The position numbers were made by a program, and so were the translations under genes. 64,000 nucleotides of DNA from Streptomyces cyaneogriseus subsp. noncyanogenus (GTDB lineage Bacteria > Actinomycetota > Actinomycetes > Streptomycetales > Streptomycetaceae): NCBI RefSeq assembly GCF_000931445.1, contig NZ_CP010849.1, forward strand, positions 5,890,001 through 5,954,000, given 5' to 3'. Numbering within the stretch: position 1 is the first letter of the stretch; each line of letters starts with the position of its first letter. Positions 30,161-37,576 of the stretch are shown here, piece by piece. The notes below the pieces were generated by a model. That model saw only the letters and a program-made list of their open reading frames with translations, was not told the DNA's origin and ran no database searches.

Positions 30161-31093
30161 GTGACTGGCTCGACCCCTCCCTGGAAGCGCCGCTTCTCCC
30201 CGCGGGGAGCGGACCGAGGGCCGTACGACGGCCCGCACCGCGCGCGTGACGCAGAGCGAGGCCCGACCGACAAGGGAGGGGCCTCGCTCGAACCGGTGGC
30301 CGAACGCAGTGACCTCCCGGCGCCCGTGGAGGTCCCCGCGCCGGCCGCTCGACGCCGGGCGGTGGTGATCCGGGACAAGGCCCGGCAGGGCGTCCGCACC
30401 AGCGGCGACCGCGTCCGGGCCGCCCTGGGTCACCTCGCCGACCGGATCATCGAGGTCGCCCCCCGGGTCCCCGTACGGGACCTGGCGACACTTCGCCGGC
30501 AGTTCCCGGGCCTCGGCCCCGAGGAGCTCGCCGACAAACTGGTGGCGGGTGCCATGAGAGGCACGGCCACGGTCGGAGCGGGCATCGGCGCGGCGGCGAT
30601 GCTGCCGGTGCCGCCCGCGATGCCCACGGAGCTGGCCGCCGAGGTCACCGGCGTCGCCGCGATCGAGCTGAAGCTCATCGCCGAACTCCACGAGGTGTAC
30701 GGCATACGCCCGCCCGGAGACCTCAGACAGCGCAGCACCGCCTATCTGCACGCCTGGTCGTCGGAGCGCCGGGTCGACGTGAGCAGACCGTCGACGCTGA
30801 GCACCGCGCTGAACGGCCACGCCAAACGCGAGCTGCGCCAGCGGATCACGAAGCGGATGGTCCGCAGCCTGCCGAACCTCACGCCGTTCCTGGTCGGAGC
30901 GGCCGTAGGCGCCGCCATGAACCGGCGGGAGACCAGGAAGCTGGCCGACAGGGTCCGGGCGGACCTGCGCAAGGTCCAGGTGCCCTGGGACGCGCTGGAG
31001 GAACTGCCCGCCCTGGAGCGTCCGGCCGACGCCCTGGAGATGGGCGACCCCGAGGAAGAACCCGGCAGCCGCCCCCGCGAGGACGGCCACTGA
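30161..31093 (+). CDS. Conserved actinobacterial protein with central hydrophobic segment
   Basis: The product has 310 residues from GTG 30161. A disordered N-terminus (about 80 residues) precedes a helical domain with a glycine/alanine-rich hydrophobic stretch (GAGIGAAAMLPVPPAMPTEL), then IELKLIAELHEVYG. A second hydrophobic patch (FLVGAAVGAAMNRR) follows, so membrane association is likely. Recognised as conserved in Streptomyces but without assigned function. It follows DUF4193 by 13 bases. Confidence 0.7.
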   Translation: MTGSTPPWKRRFSPRGADRGPYDGPHRARDAERGPTDKGGASLEPVAERSDLPAPVEVPAPAARRRAVVIRDKARQGVRTSGDRVRAALGHLADRIIEVAPRVPVRDLATLRRQFPGLGPEELADKLVAGAMRGTATVGAGIGAAAMLPVPPAMPTELAAEVTGVAAIELKLIAELHEVYGIRPPGDLRQRSTAYLHAWSSERRVDVSRPSTLSTALNGHAKRELRQRITKRMVRSLPNLTPFLVGAAVGAAMNRRETRKLADRVRADLRKVQVPWDALEELPALERPADALEMGDPEEEPGSRPREDGH

Positions 31094-31249
31094 CCCCAGC
31101 GCTCGACGCGCTGCCGCCCCGACGGCTTCGGCCCGGCCGCCCCCGACGACGGACGGAACCACGACGCGCCCCCGGTGCCTCAGTTTCGACGACAGGCGAC
31201 AGGCGACAGGCGACGGGTGACGGACGGGGACAGGCGCCCTCGGCGGCCC

Positions 31250-31723
31250 CTATGCCTCCGTCTCCGCCTCCGCCTTCGCCGCGCGCAGGGCCTGCGCCAG
31301 GAGCTCCGGTTCGCGGGTCGACAGGTACAGGTACGGGGTCGGGTCCTGCGGATCGGTGACCGGTACGCGCACCGCCGTCGGGATGTAGGCGCGCAGCAGC
31401 AGGAAGGCGCGGGTGTCGGCCTTGTGCGTGCGCCAGGCCCGGGCCTCCTCGGCGTCCAGGATCTCCGCCTCGCCCAGCGCCGCGACCGGGATCCGCGCGT
31501 CGCCCGCGATCAGCGAGTCGCCCACCACACGGATGCGGACGGAGCCGTAGGCGCTGGCCGCCACCGCGGCCACCGCCGTGCCGCCGGCGAGGCCGCCGAG
31601 CATCGGCAGCGTGCCGAACGGCAGCAGGATCAGGGCGGCCGAGACCCCCACCAGGAAAGAGATCAGCCACCAGGAGCGGGGCGCGGTCAGGCGTTCTTCG
31701 TACGGGGCGGCGGCAAGCTGCAT
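31250..31723 (-). CDS. DUF3093 family membrane protein
   Basis: The product has 157 residues from ATG 31723 (an extended start at 31756 is possible). After PYEERLTAPRSWW come two close membrane helices (residues about 20-60), then a soluble domain ending in charged repeats. This matches DUF3093, which in Streptomyces lies opposite the thioesterase and dut genes. The function is unknown. Confidence 0.8.
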   Translation of the reverse strand: MQLAAAPYEERLTAPRSWWLISFLVGVSAALILLPFGTLPMLGGLAGGTAVAAVAASAYGSVRIRVVGDSLIAGDARIPVAALGEAEILDAEEARAWRTHKADTRAFLLLRAYIPTAVRVPVTDPQDPTPYLYLSTREPELLAQALRAAKAEAETEA

Positions 31724-31781
31724 GAGGTCAAGCTTGGCACGGTATCCGGATACCACCGACGCGCGGGTAAGGTCTGCGCCT

Positions 31782-32366
31782 GTGAGTGGTACTTCCGCAG
31801 CTCTTCAGCCTCCCGCCGGTGCGGTGCGCCCCGTGCGCCACCCCGATGCGCCCCCGCCCGGCGAGCTCCTCGGCGCCCACTACGGCCAGTGTTTCGGCTG
31901 CGGCGGTGAGCAGCCGCACGGACTGCACCTCCAGGCGCGGGCCGGCGAAGGCGTGTCGATCACCGCCGAGTTCACCGTGCGGCCCGCCCACCAGGGCGCC
32001 CCCGGCCTCGCCCACGGCGGGGTGCTGGCCAGCGCCCTGGACGAGACGCTCGGCTCCCTCAACTGGCTGCTGCGCACGATCGCGGTGACCGGGCGCCTGG
32101 AGACCGACTTCCTGCTGCCCGTGCCCGTCGGCACCACGCTGCACCTGGAGGCCGAGGTGACGGCCGTGGCCGGGCGGAAGATCTACTCCACCGCCACCGG
32201 CCGGATCGGCGGCCCGGACGGCCCCGTCGCCGTCCGCGCCGACGCGCTCTTCGTCGAGGTGAAGGTCGACCACTTCGTGGAGCACGGCCGCGAGGAGGAG
32301 ATCCGGGCCGCCATGGACGACCCGGATCAGGTACGGCGTGCGCGTGCCTTCGAGGTGAACCCGTGA
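31782..32366 (+). CDS. PaaI-type hotdog-fold thioesterase
   Basis: The product has 194 residues from GTG 31782. The 4HBT signature LAHGGVLASALDETLGSL is present, with the hotdog-fold beta strands after it. The N-terminus CFGCGGEQPHGLHL is typical of this actinobacterial subgroup. It should hydrolyse acyl-CoA thioesters; the substrate is unknown. Its stop overlaps the dut GTG start by 4 bases. Confidence 0.85.
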   Translation: MSGTSAALQPPAGAVRPVRHPDAPPPGELLGAHYGQCFGCGGEQPHGLHLQARAGEGVSITAEFTVRPAHQGAPGLAHGGVLASALDETLGSLNWLLRTIAVTGRLETDFLLPVPVGTTLHLEAEVTAVAGRKIYSTATGRIGGPDGPVAVRADALFVEVKVDHFVEHGREEEIRAAMDDPDQVRRARAFEVNP

Positions 32367-32932
32367 CCGCCGCCGGCCGTGACCCCGTGGACGTGCTGAT
32401 CCGCCGCGTCGATCCGGACGTACCGCTTCCGACGTATGAGCACCCCGGCGACGCGGGGGCCGATCTGCGCACCACCGTCGCCTGCGAACTCGCCCCCGGC
32501 GAGCGGGCCGTGCTGCCCACGGGCGTGTCTGTGGCGCTCCCCGAGGGGTACGCGGCCTTCGTGCACCCGCGCTCCGGTCTCGCCGCCCGTTGCGGTGTCG
32601 CCCTCGTGAATGCCCCGGGGACGATTGATGCCGGGTACCGTGGGGAGATCAAGGTGATCGTGGTGAATCTCGACCCGCGCGAGCCGGTGCGGTTCGAGCG
32701 CTTCGACCGGATTGCCCAACTGGTCGTCCAGCAGGTCGAGAGGGTCCGCTTCCGCCAGGTCGCGGAGCTTCCCGACTCGGCGCGGGCCGAGGGGGGCTTC
32801 GGGTCCACCGGCGGCCATGCGGCGGTGGACCGGAAAGACGGCGCGAGCGGCACCAGCGGTCATGCCGCCGAGGGCGGCGCGACGGGTGGGAATCGATACG
32901 CTTCGGTCGTATCCGACCGGGAAGGACAGTGA
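32363..32932 (+). CDS. dut: dUTP diphosphatase
   Basis: The product has 189 residues from GTG 32363 (GTGA overlap). All five dUTPase motifs are seen: HPGDAGADL, PRSGLA, NAPGTIDAGYRGE, RIAQLVV and the C-terminal RAEGGFGSTG. It converts dUTP to dUMP, feeding dTMP synthesis and keeping uracil out of DNA. About 40 residues of low-complexity sequence follow motif V, longer than most family members. Confidence 0.95.
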   Translation: MTAAGRDPVDVLIRRVDPDVPLPTYEHPGDAGADLRTTVACELAPGERAVLPTGVSVALPEGYAAFVHPRSGLAARCGVALVNAPGTIDAGYRGEIKVIVVNLDPREPVRFERFDRIAQLVVQQVERVRFRQVAELPDSARAEGGFGSTGGHAAVDRKDGASGTSGHAAEGGATGGNRYASVVSDREGQ

Positions 32933-32933
32933 C

Positions 32934-33695
32934 GTGTTCGGACGTCGCAAGAAGAAGGGTGCCGCCGAGGACGCGGCCGGCGAGGCCGAGCAGGTCGTCG
33001 ACAGCGTCGACACCGAGGCGGACGACGAGGGCGAGCGCGAACGGCTGCGGCTCGAACCGGGACCGCGGCCCGACGGGCCCTGGGACAGCTCCGAGGTGCG
33101 CGACCCGGCCGAGGGCCGGGTGGACCTCGGCGGCCTGTTCGTGCCGGGCGTCGACGGCATGGAGCTGAGGGTCGAGGTCGCGGGTGACGCGATCGTCGCG
33201 GCGACGGTCGTGCTGCGCGACAGCGCCATCCAGCTCCAGGCTTTCGCCGCGCCCAAGCGCGAGGGCATCTGGACCGAGGTGCGCGAGGAGATCGCGTCCG
33301 GCATCACCCAGCAGGGTGGCATCGTCGACGAGGTCGAGGGCCCGCTCGGCTGGGAGCTGCGCGCCCAGGTGCCCGTGCAACTGCCCGACGGCACGGGCGG
33401 CTTCCAGGTCGTGCGGTTCGTCGGGGTGGACGGTCCCCGCTGGTTCCTGCGTGGCGTGATCTCGGGCCAGGGCGCGGTGCAGCCGCAGGCGGCCGGGCTG
33501 CTGGAGCAGATCTTCCGGGACACGGTCGTGGTCCGCGGCGAGGGCCCGATGGCGCCCCGCGACCCGATCGTCCTGAAGCTGCCGAACGACGCGCAGATGG
33601 TCCCCGAGGGAGTCCAGCAGGAGGAAGGCGCGTCCCGCTTCTCCGGCGGCATGGGCCAGCTCCAGCGCGGACCGGAGATCACCGAGGTCCGGTAA
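32934..33695 (+). CDS. DUF3710 family protein
   Basis: The product has 253 residues from GTG 32934, with GGGAAGGA upstream. The N-terminus FGRRKKKGA and an acidic linker precede a conserved domain (RVDLGGLFVPGVDGMELRVE, RWFLRGVISGQGA). DUF3710 proteins follow dut throughout actinobacteria; the function is unknown. A terminator at 33713-33741 ends the dut operon. Confidence 0.85.
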   Translation: MFGRRKKKGAAEDAAGEAEQVVDSVDTEADDEGERERLRLEPGPRPDGPWDSSEVRDPAEGRVDLGGLFVPGVDGMELRVEVAGDAIVAATVVLRDSAIQLQAFAAPKREGIWTEVREEIASGITQQGGIVDEVEGPLGWELRAQVPVQLPDGTGGFQVVRFVGVDGPRWFLRGVISGQGAVQPQAAGLLEQIFRDTVVVRGEGPMAPRDPIVLKLPNDAQMVPEGVQQEEGASRFSGGMGQLQRGPEITEVR

Positions 33696-33712
33696 CGGGC
33701 CGCGCGCGATGA

Positions 33713-33741
33713 GGGTCGTACCCCCGACCGGGGTGCGGCCC
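33713..33741 (+). terminator. Terminator of the dut operon
   Basis: GGGTCGTACCCC pairs with GGGGTGCGGCCC over 12 base pairs counting G-U pairs, and is followed by TTTG. Confidence 0.7.
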
Positions 33742-34102
33742 TTTGTCATGTGCGGACCCGGAACGGGGGGGGCGGCCCGTTGTCATGCGCGGAGCCGCCC
33801 GGGTCACGGCGGCCGGGCAGGGCGCCGGGCAACCGCGCGGCTCCGCGCGGCACGCCGGACGGCGTACGCGCAAAGTCTTCGTGCCGCGGGAACAGGCGAG
33901 GTGCGGCGCCGGGCGGCGAGGAGCGGCCGGTTCGGCCGGCAATGGCCGGGACCGCAGCGCCCCCGGCACCCGCGCGACCGGCGGCGTCCGGACGGCCCGG
34001 GGGAGCCGGGTGATGAGGGGAGCTGGGCGCCCGGATCCGGCGAGGTCCGGGCGCCGGGCCCGGGGCTACAGACCTGTCGGTGCGCCCCGGTACGCTTCAG
34101 GT
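33742..34102. other. Intergenic region, very G+C-rich
   Basis: This gap of about 360 bases before the OB-fold gene contains G-runs and no convincing gene; crossing frames are arginine-rich shadows. A weak ribosome-binding site precedes ATG 34103. Confidence 0.5.
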
Positions 34103-34501
34103 ATGAGTGCTGTTCCTCGTTCCGACAAGCCGGTGGGCCGGTTCAGGCGCATCTTCGACCGGCTCTCCTCGTCGCAGGAGGACCTGGAGTCCGAGGAACT
34201 GCGGGAGGACGCCGACACCGCCGGCTGTACACCGATCGGTGACTGCCAGGACCGGCAGATAGTCACGGTTACTGGTACCTTGCGCACGGTCACCCTGCGA
34301 CCACGCGCCGGCGTCCCGGCTCTGGAGGCCGAGCTGTTCGACGGCTCCGCGGCCTTGGACGTGGTGTGGCTGGGCAGGCGCTCCATCGTGGGCATAGAGC
34401 CGGGGCGCAAGCTCATCGCATCGGGCCGGATCTCGATGAGCCGGGGCCGCCGGGTGCTGTTCAATCCGAAGTACGAACTGCGACCCCTCGGACGGGAGTA
34501 G
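34103..34501 (+). CDS. OB-fold nucleic-acid-binding protein
   Basis: The product has 132 residues from ATG 34103. After a helical N-terminus (GRFRRIFDRLSSSQEDLES) comes an OB-fold domain (QIVTVTGTLRTVTLRP..LEAELFDGSAALDVVWLGRR..LIASGRI). The family is annotated as tRNA-anticodon-type OB-fold. The DUF3159 gene starts 3 bases after its stop, so they form an operon. Confidence 0.85.
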   Translation: MSAVPRSDKPVGRFRRIFDRLSSSQEDLESEELREDADTAGCTPIGDCQDRQIVTVTGTLRTVTLRPRAGVPALEAELFDGSAALDVVWLGRRSIVGIEPGRKLIASGRISMSRGRRVLFNPKYELRPLGRE

Positions 34502-34504
34502 CCG

Positions 34505-35347
34505 GTGACGTCCCTCGACAAGCCGACCGAAGACACCGGGAACAGCGGAGAAACGGAAGCGGACAAGGCCCGCGCGGTGACGGAGGCCGCGCTGTTCGAG
34601 GCGTTCGGCGGAGTCCGGGGCATGATCGAGACGGTGCTGCCCGGCCTTCTCTTCGTCACCATCTACACGATCAACAAGGATCTGCACCTGTCGGCGATCG
34701 CGGCCCTGGCCGTGTCGCTGGTGCTGGTCGTGGTCCGGCTGGCGATGAAGGACACCGTCAAGCACGCCTTCAGCGGCGTCTTCGGCGTCGCCTTCGGTGT
34801 CGTCTTCGCGATGATGACCGGCAACGCCAAGGACTTCTACCTGCCGGGCATGCTCTACACGCTGGGCCTGGGACTGGCGTACATCATCACCACCCTGGCC
34901 GGCGTCCCGCTGATCGGTCTCGTCCTCGGCCCGGTCTTCAAGGAGAACCTCTCCTGGCGCACCCGCAACCCCGGCCGCAAGAAGGCGTACGCCAAGGCGA
35001 GCTGGGCCTGGGGCCTGATCCTGCTCGGCAAGTGCGCGATCCTCTTCCCCCTGTACTGGTGGGCCGACACCACCCAGCTCGGCTGGGTCCTCGTCGCCCT
35101 GAAGATCCCGCCCTTCCTGCTCGCGGTCTGGCTGACCTGGGTCTTCCTGGCGAAGGCGCCGGCTCCGATCGATGTCTTCGCGGAGATGGAGGCCGCCGAG
35201 AAGGCCGAGAAGGAGGCGGAGGAGCGCCGGCGGACGGCCCGGTCGTTCGAGGAGACGATGGAGCCGCTGGTCGACGAGACGCTCCAGCGCCTCGCGCACG
35301 ACGAGGACGAGTCCGCGGACGCGCGGGGCAGGCACCGGAAGCCCTGA
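34505..35347 (+). CDS. DUF3159 family membrane protein
   Basis: The product has 280 residues from GTG 34505. Five to six membrane helices are visible between residues about 45 and 225, followed by a charged coiled-coil tail (EAAEKAEKEAEERRRTARSF). The family has unknown function. It faces the TrkA genes across the long palindrome at 35433-35488, which argues that transcription stops there. Confidence 0.85.
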   Translation: MTSLDKPTEDTGNSGETEADKARAVTEAALFEAFGGVRGMIETVLPGLLFVTIYTINKDLHLSAIAALAVSLVLVVVRLAMKDTVKHAFSGVFGVAFGVVFAMMTGNAKDFYLPGMLYTLGLGLAYIITTLAGVPLIGLVLGPVFKENLSWRTRNPGRKKAYAKASWAWGLILLGKCAILFPLYWWADTTQLGWVLVALKIPPFLLAVWLTWVFLAKAPAPIDVFAEMEAAEKAEKEAEERRRTARSFEETMEPLVDETLQRLAHDEDESADARGRHRKP

Positions 35348-35432
35348 CGGCCGCCGGGCCCCGGGGCACGGCCCGCGGCTTCCCTCAGCGCCGCACGAGC
35401 CGTACGGCGCGGCGCGGGCGCGGGGCCACTCG

Positions 35433-35488
35433 GCGGTACGGCGATGGGGGCGCCCGGAGATCTCCGGGCGCCCCCATCGCCGTACCGC
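35433..35488. terminator. 28+28-base perfect palindrome, bidirectional terminator
   Basis: The arms 35433-35460 and 35461-35488 are perfect reverse complements with no loop base between them. It sits between the convergent DUF3159 and TrkA genes, so it likely stops both. Confidence 0.85.
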
Positions 35489-35500
35489 GGGGAGGGCGGG

Positions 35501-36178
35501 TCAGTCCGCCGTGTCCTGGCGCCGCACCGACAGCAGGTTCTCCAACTGCTCCTCGCGGGCCTGCGCGGCCACGAAGAGCAGCTCGTCGCCCGCCTCCAGG
35601 GAGTCCTCCTGGGTGGGCGTCAGCACGCGGGTGCCGCGGATGATCGTGACCAGGGAGGTGTCCTCGGGCCACTCGACGTCGCCGACCTGGGTGCCGGCCA
35701 GCGCCGACTCCTCCGGAAGGGTCAGCTCCACCAGGTTGGCGTCGCCGTGGCTGAAGCGGAGCAGCCGGACCAGATCGCCCACGCTCACCGCCTCCTCGAC
35801 CAGGGCCGACATCAGGCGCGGGGTGGAGACGGCGACGTCCACGCCCCACGCCTCGTTGAACAGCCACTCGTTCTTCGGGTTGTTCACCCGGGCGACGACG
35901 CGCGGCACGCCGTACTCGGTCTTCGCGAGGAGCGAGACGACCAGATTCACCTTGTCGTCGCCGGTCGCGGCGATGACGACGTTGCAGCGCTGGAGCGCGG
36001 CCTCGTCCAGCGACGTGATCTCGCACGCGTCGGCGAGCAGCCACTCCGCCTGCGGGACGCGCTCGACCGAGATGGCGGTCGGCGCCTTGTCGATGAGCAG
36101 GACCTCGTGCCCGTTCTCCAGCAGTTCGCCCGCGATCGAGCGGCCGACCGCGCCGGCTCCGGCAATGGCGACCCTCAT
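35501..36178 (-). CDS. TrkA-family potassium uptake subunit (second of pair)
   Basis: The product has 225 residues from ATG 36178. An RCK-N Rossmann domain starts MRVAIAGAGAVGRSIA with a later acidic residue in LLIDKAP; an RCK-C domain follows (SALAGTQVGDVEWPEDTSLV). TrkA proteins are cytoplasmic NAD/nucleotide-gated regulators of K+ channels or transporters. The ATG overlaps the stop of the first subunit (TGATG), so the two subunits are probably made together. A KimA-like importer lies about 1.4 kb away. Confidence 0.88.
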   Translation of the reverse strand: MRVAIAGAGAVGRSIAGELLENGHEVLLIDKAPTAISVERVPQAEWLLADACEITSLDEAALQRCNVVIAATGDDKVNLVVSLLAKTEYGVPRVVARVNNPKNEWLFNEAWGVDVAVSTPRLMSALVEEAVSVGDLVRLLRFSHGDANLVELTLPEESALAGTQVGDVEWPEDTSLVTIIRGTRVLTPTQEDSLEAGDELLFVAAQAREEQLENLLSVRRQDTAD

Positions 36179-36849
36179 CAGTGACCGCCCTCCTCTTCGG
36201 GACCCTGGGCGAACGCCGCCTCGACCTTGTCGACCTCGTCGGTGCGCATCATCACGTGCACCAGGTCGCCTTCCTGCAGCACCGTCTGCGAGGTGGGCAG
36301 GATCGCCTCGCCGAGCCGGGTGAGGAACGCCACGCGCACCCCGGTCTCCTCCTGGAGCCGGCTGATCTTGTGCCCGACCCAGGAGGTGGCGGTGTGCACC
36401 TCGGCGAGCTGGACTCCGCCGGTGGGGTCGCGCCACAGCGGCTCGGCGCCCGAGGGGAGCAGGCGGCGCAGCATCTGGTCGGCCGTCCAGCGGACGGTGG
36501 CGACGGTGGGGATGCCCAGGCGCTGGTAGACCTCGGCGCGGCGCGGGTCGTAGATGCGGGCGGCGACGTTCTCGACGCCGAACATCTCGCGGGCCACGCG
36601 GGCGGCGATGATGTTGGAGTTGTCACCGCTGGAGACGGCGGCGAAGGCACCTGCCTCCTCGATGCCGGCCTCGCGCAGAGTGTCCTGGTCGAAGCCGATG
36701 CCGGTGACCCGCCGGCCGCCGAAGGAGGAGCCTAGGCGGCGGAAGGCCGTGGGGTCCTGGTCGATCACGGCGACCGTGTGCCCCTGCTGCTCCAGGGTCT
36801 GGGCCAGAGCGGAACCCACTCTTCCGCAGCCCATGATGACAATATGCAT
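36178..36849 (-). CDS. TrkA-family potassium uptake subunit (first of pair)
   Basis: The product has 223 residues. The RCK-N domain begins MHIVIMGCGRVGSALA with the nucleotide-binding Asp in AVIDQDP, and the RCK-C domain ends DLVHVMMRTDEVDKVEA. It pairs with the second subunit by a one-base overlap. In mycobacteria a similar tandem (ceoB/ceoC) supports potassium uptake. The membrane partner is not in the operon. Confidence 0.88.
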   Translation of the reverse strand: MHIVIMGCGRVGSALAQTLEQQGHTVAVIDQDPTAFRRLGSSFGGRRVTGIGFDQDTLREAGIEEAGAFAAVSSGDNSNIIAARVAREMFGVENVAARIYDPRRAEVYQRLGIPTVATVRWTADQMLRRLLPSGAEPLWRDPTGGVQLAEVHTATSWVGHKISRLQEETGVRVAFLTRLGEAILPTSQTVLQEGDLVHVMMRTDEVDKVEAAFAQGPEEEGGH

Positions 36850-37279
36850 CGCGTCACACCGCGCTTCCCACAGGCCCTGTGACCTTCGTCGATCTCGTGC
36901 TCATGTCTCTCTTCTCGGCTCGCCGGGCGACACGTCGCGGCCTTGTGTGCGGGCCGCCAGGCAACATCATGCCGGGGGACACCTACGGTGACGCCCTCCG
37001 GGGCCCGGGACGCCGGGTTCCCCTGCCGGGGTCCAACGTATCGGCCCGGGCCGCCCGCCCGCCGGGCGCCCGTGACGCAGGCCGGGCGGAGCGGCCGCCG
37101 CGATCCGGTCGGTGGCCGCAGGGGCGGCCCCGGAGGGCCGAGGGGCGCCGGGGGAACGGGAGCGGGCGCGGGGGAGCGCGAGAGTGCTTGGAGGGGAGTG
37201 CGGGGGCGCTGGGAGGCGTGCGGGAGAGGGCGTACGGGTGGGCGCCGGAGCGGACGATGGGCAGCGCGGACGCGGGTTG
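36850..37279. other. Intergenic region
   Basis: About 430 bases between trkA and a 37-codon gene. Arginine/glycine-rich frames cross it but none looks coding. It holds the divergent promoters of the trkA pair. Confidence 0.5.
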
Positions 37280-37393
37280 TCACCCTCTGGCCGACGATCG
37301 CCGCCGCCCGATGCTGCGGACGCTGGCAAGTGTCAGGAATCCGAGGCCGACGAGGGCGGCCACGGCGCCGATCAGCTCCGCGGTGGCGTGCAT
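37280..37393 (-). CDS. Small single-pass membrane protein, 37 residues
   Basis: The gene runs from ATG 37393 to TGA 37280-37282 and is preceded by CTGGAGG. The product starts MHATAELIGAVAAL, has one hydrophobic segment (LIGAVAALVGLGFLTLASV) and an arginine-rich cytoplasmic end (GRRRSSARG). Short but with a canonical ribosome-binding site and a clear transmembrane pattern. It is divergent from the KimA-like gene. A regulatory partner for a nearby transporter is possible but unproven. Confidence 0.65.
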   Translation of the reverse strand: MHATAELIGAVAALVGLGFLTLASVRSIGRRRSSARG

Positions 37394-37576
37394 GGGACCT
37401 CCAGGGGGCCGCAGAAGCCCGAGACGGGCAGGAATTTGTCATATAGACATGCCGGTCCCATCGGCTGCGGAATCCGCAGCCGTACCGCCCCGTGAATTCA
37501 CTCGGAGAGCAGACGGCGGACGGAACGGGGGTGGCGGGTGGGCGACCCCCCGTTCGAACGCTTACGATCCTCTGTT

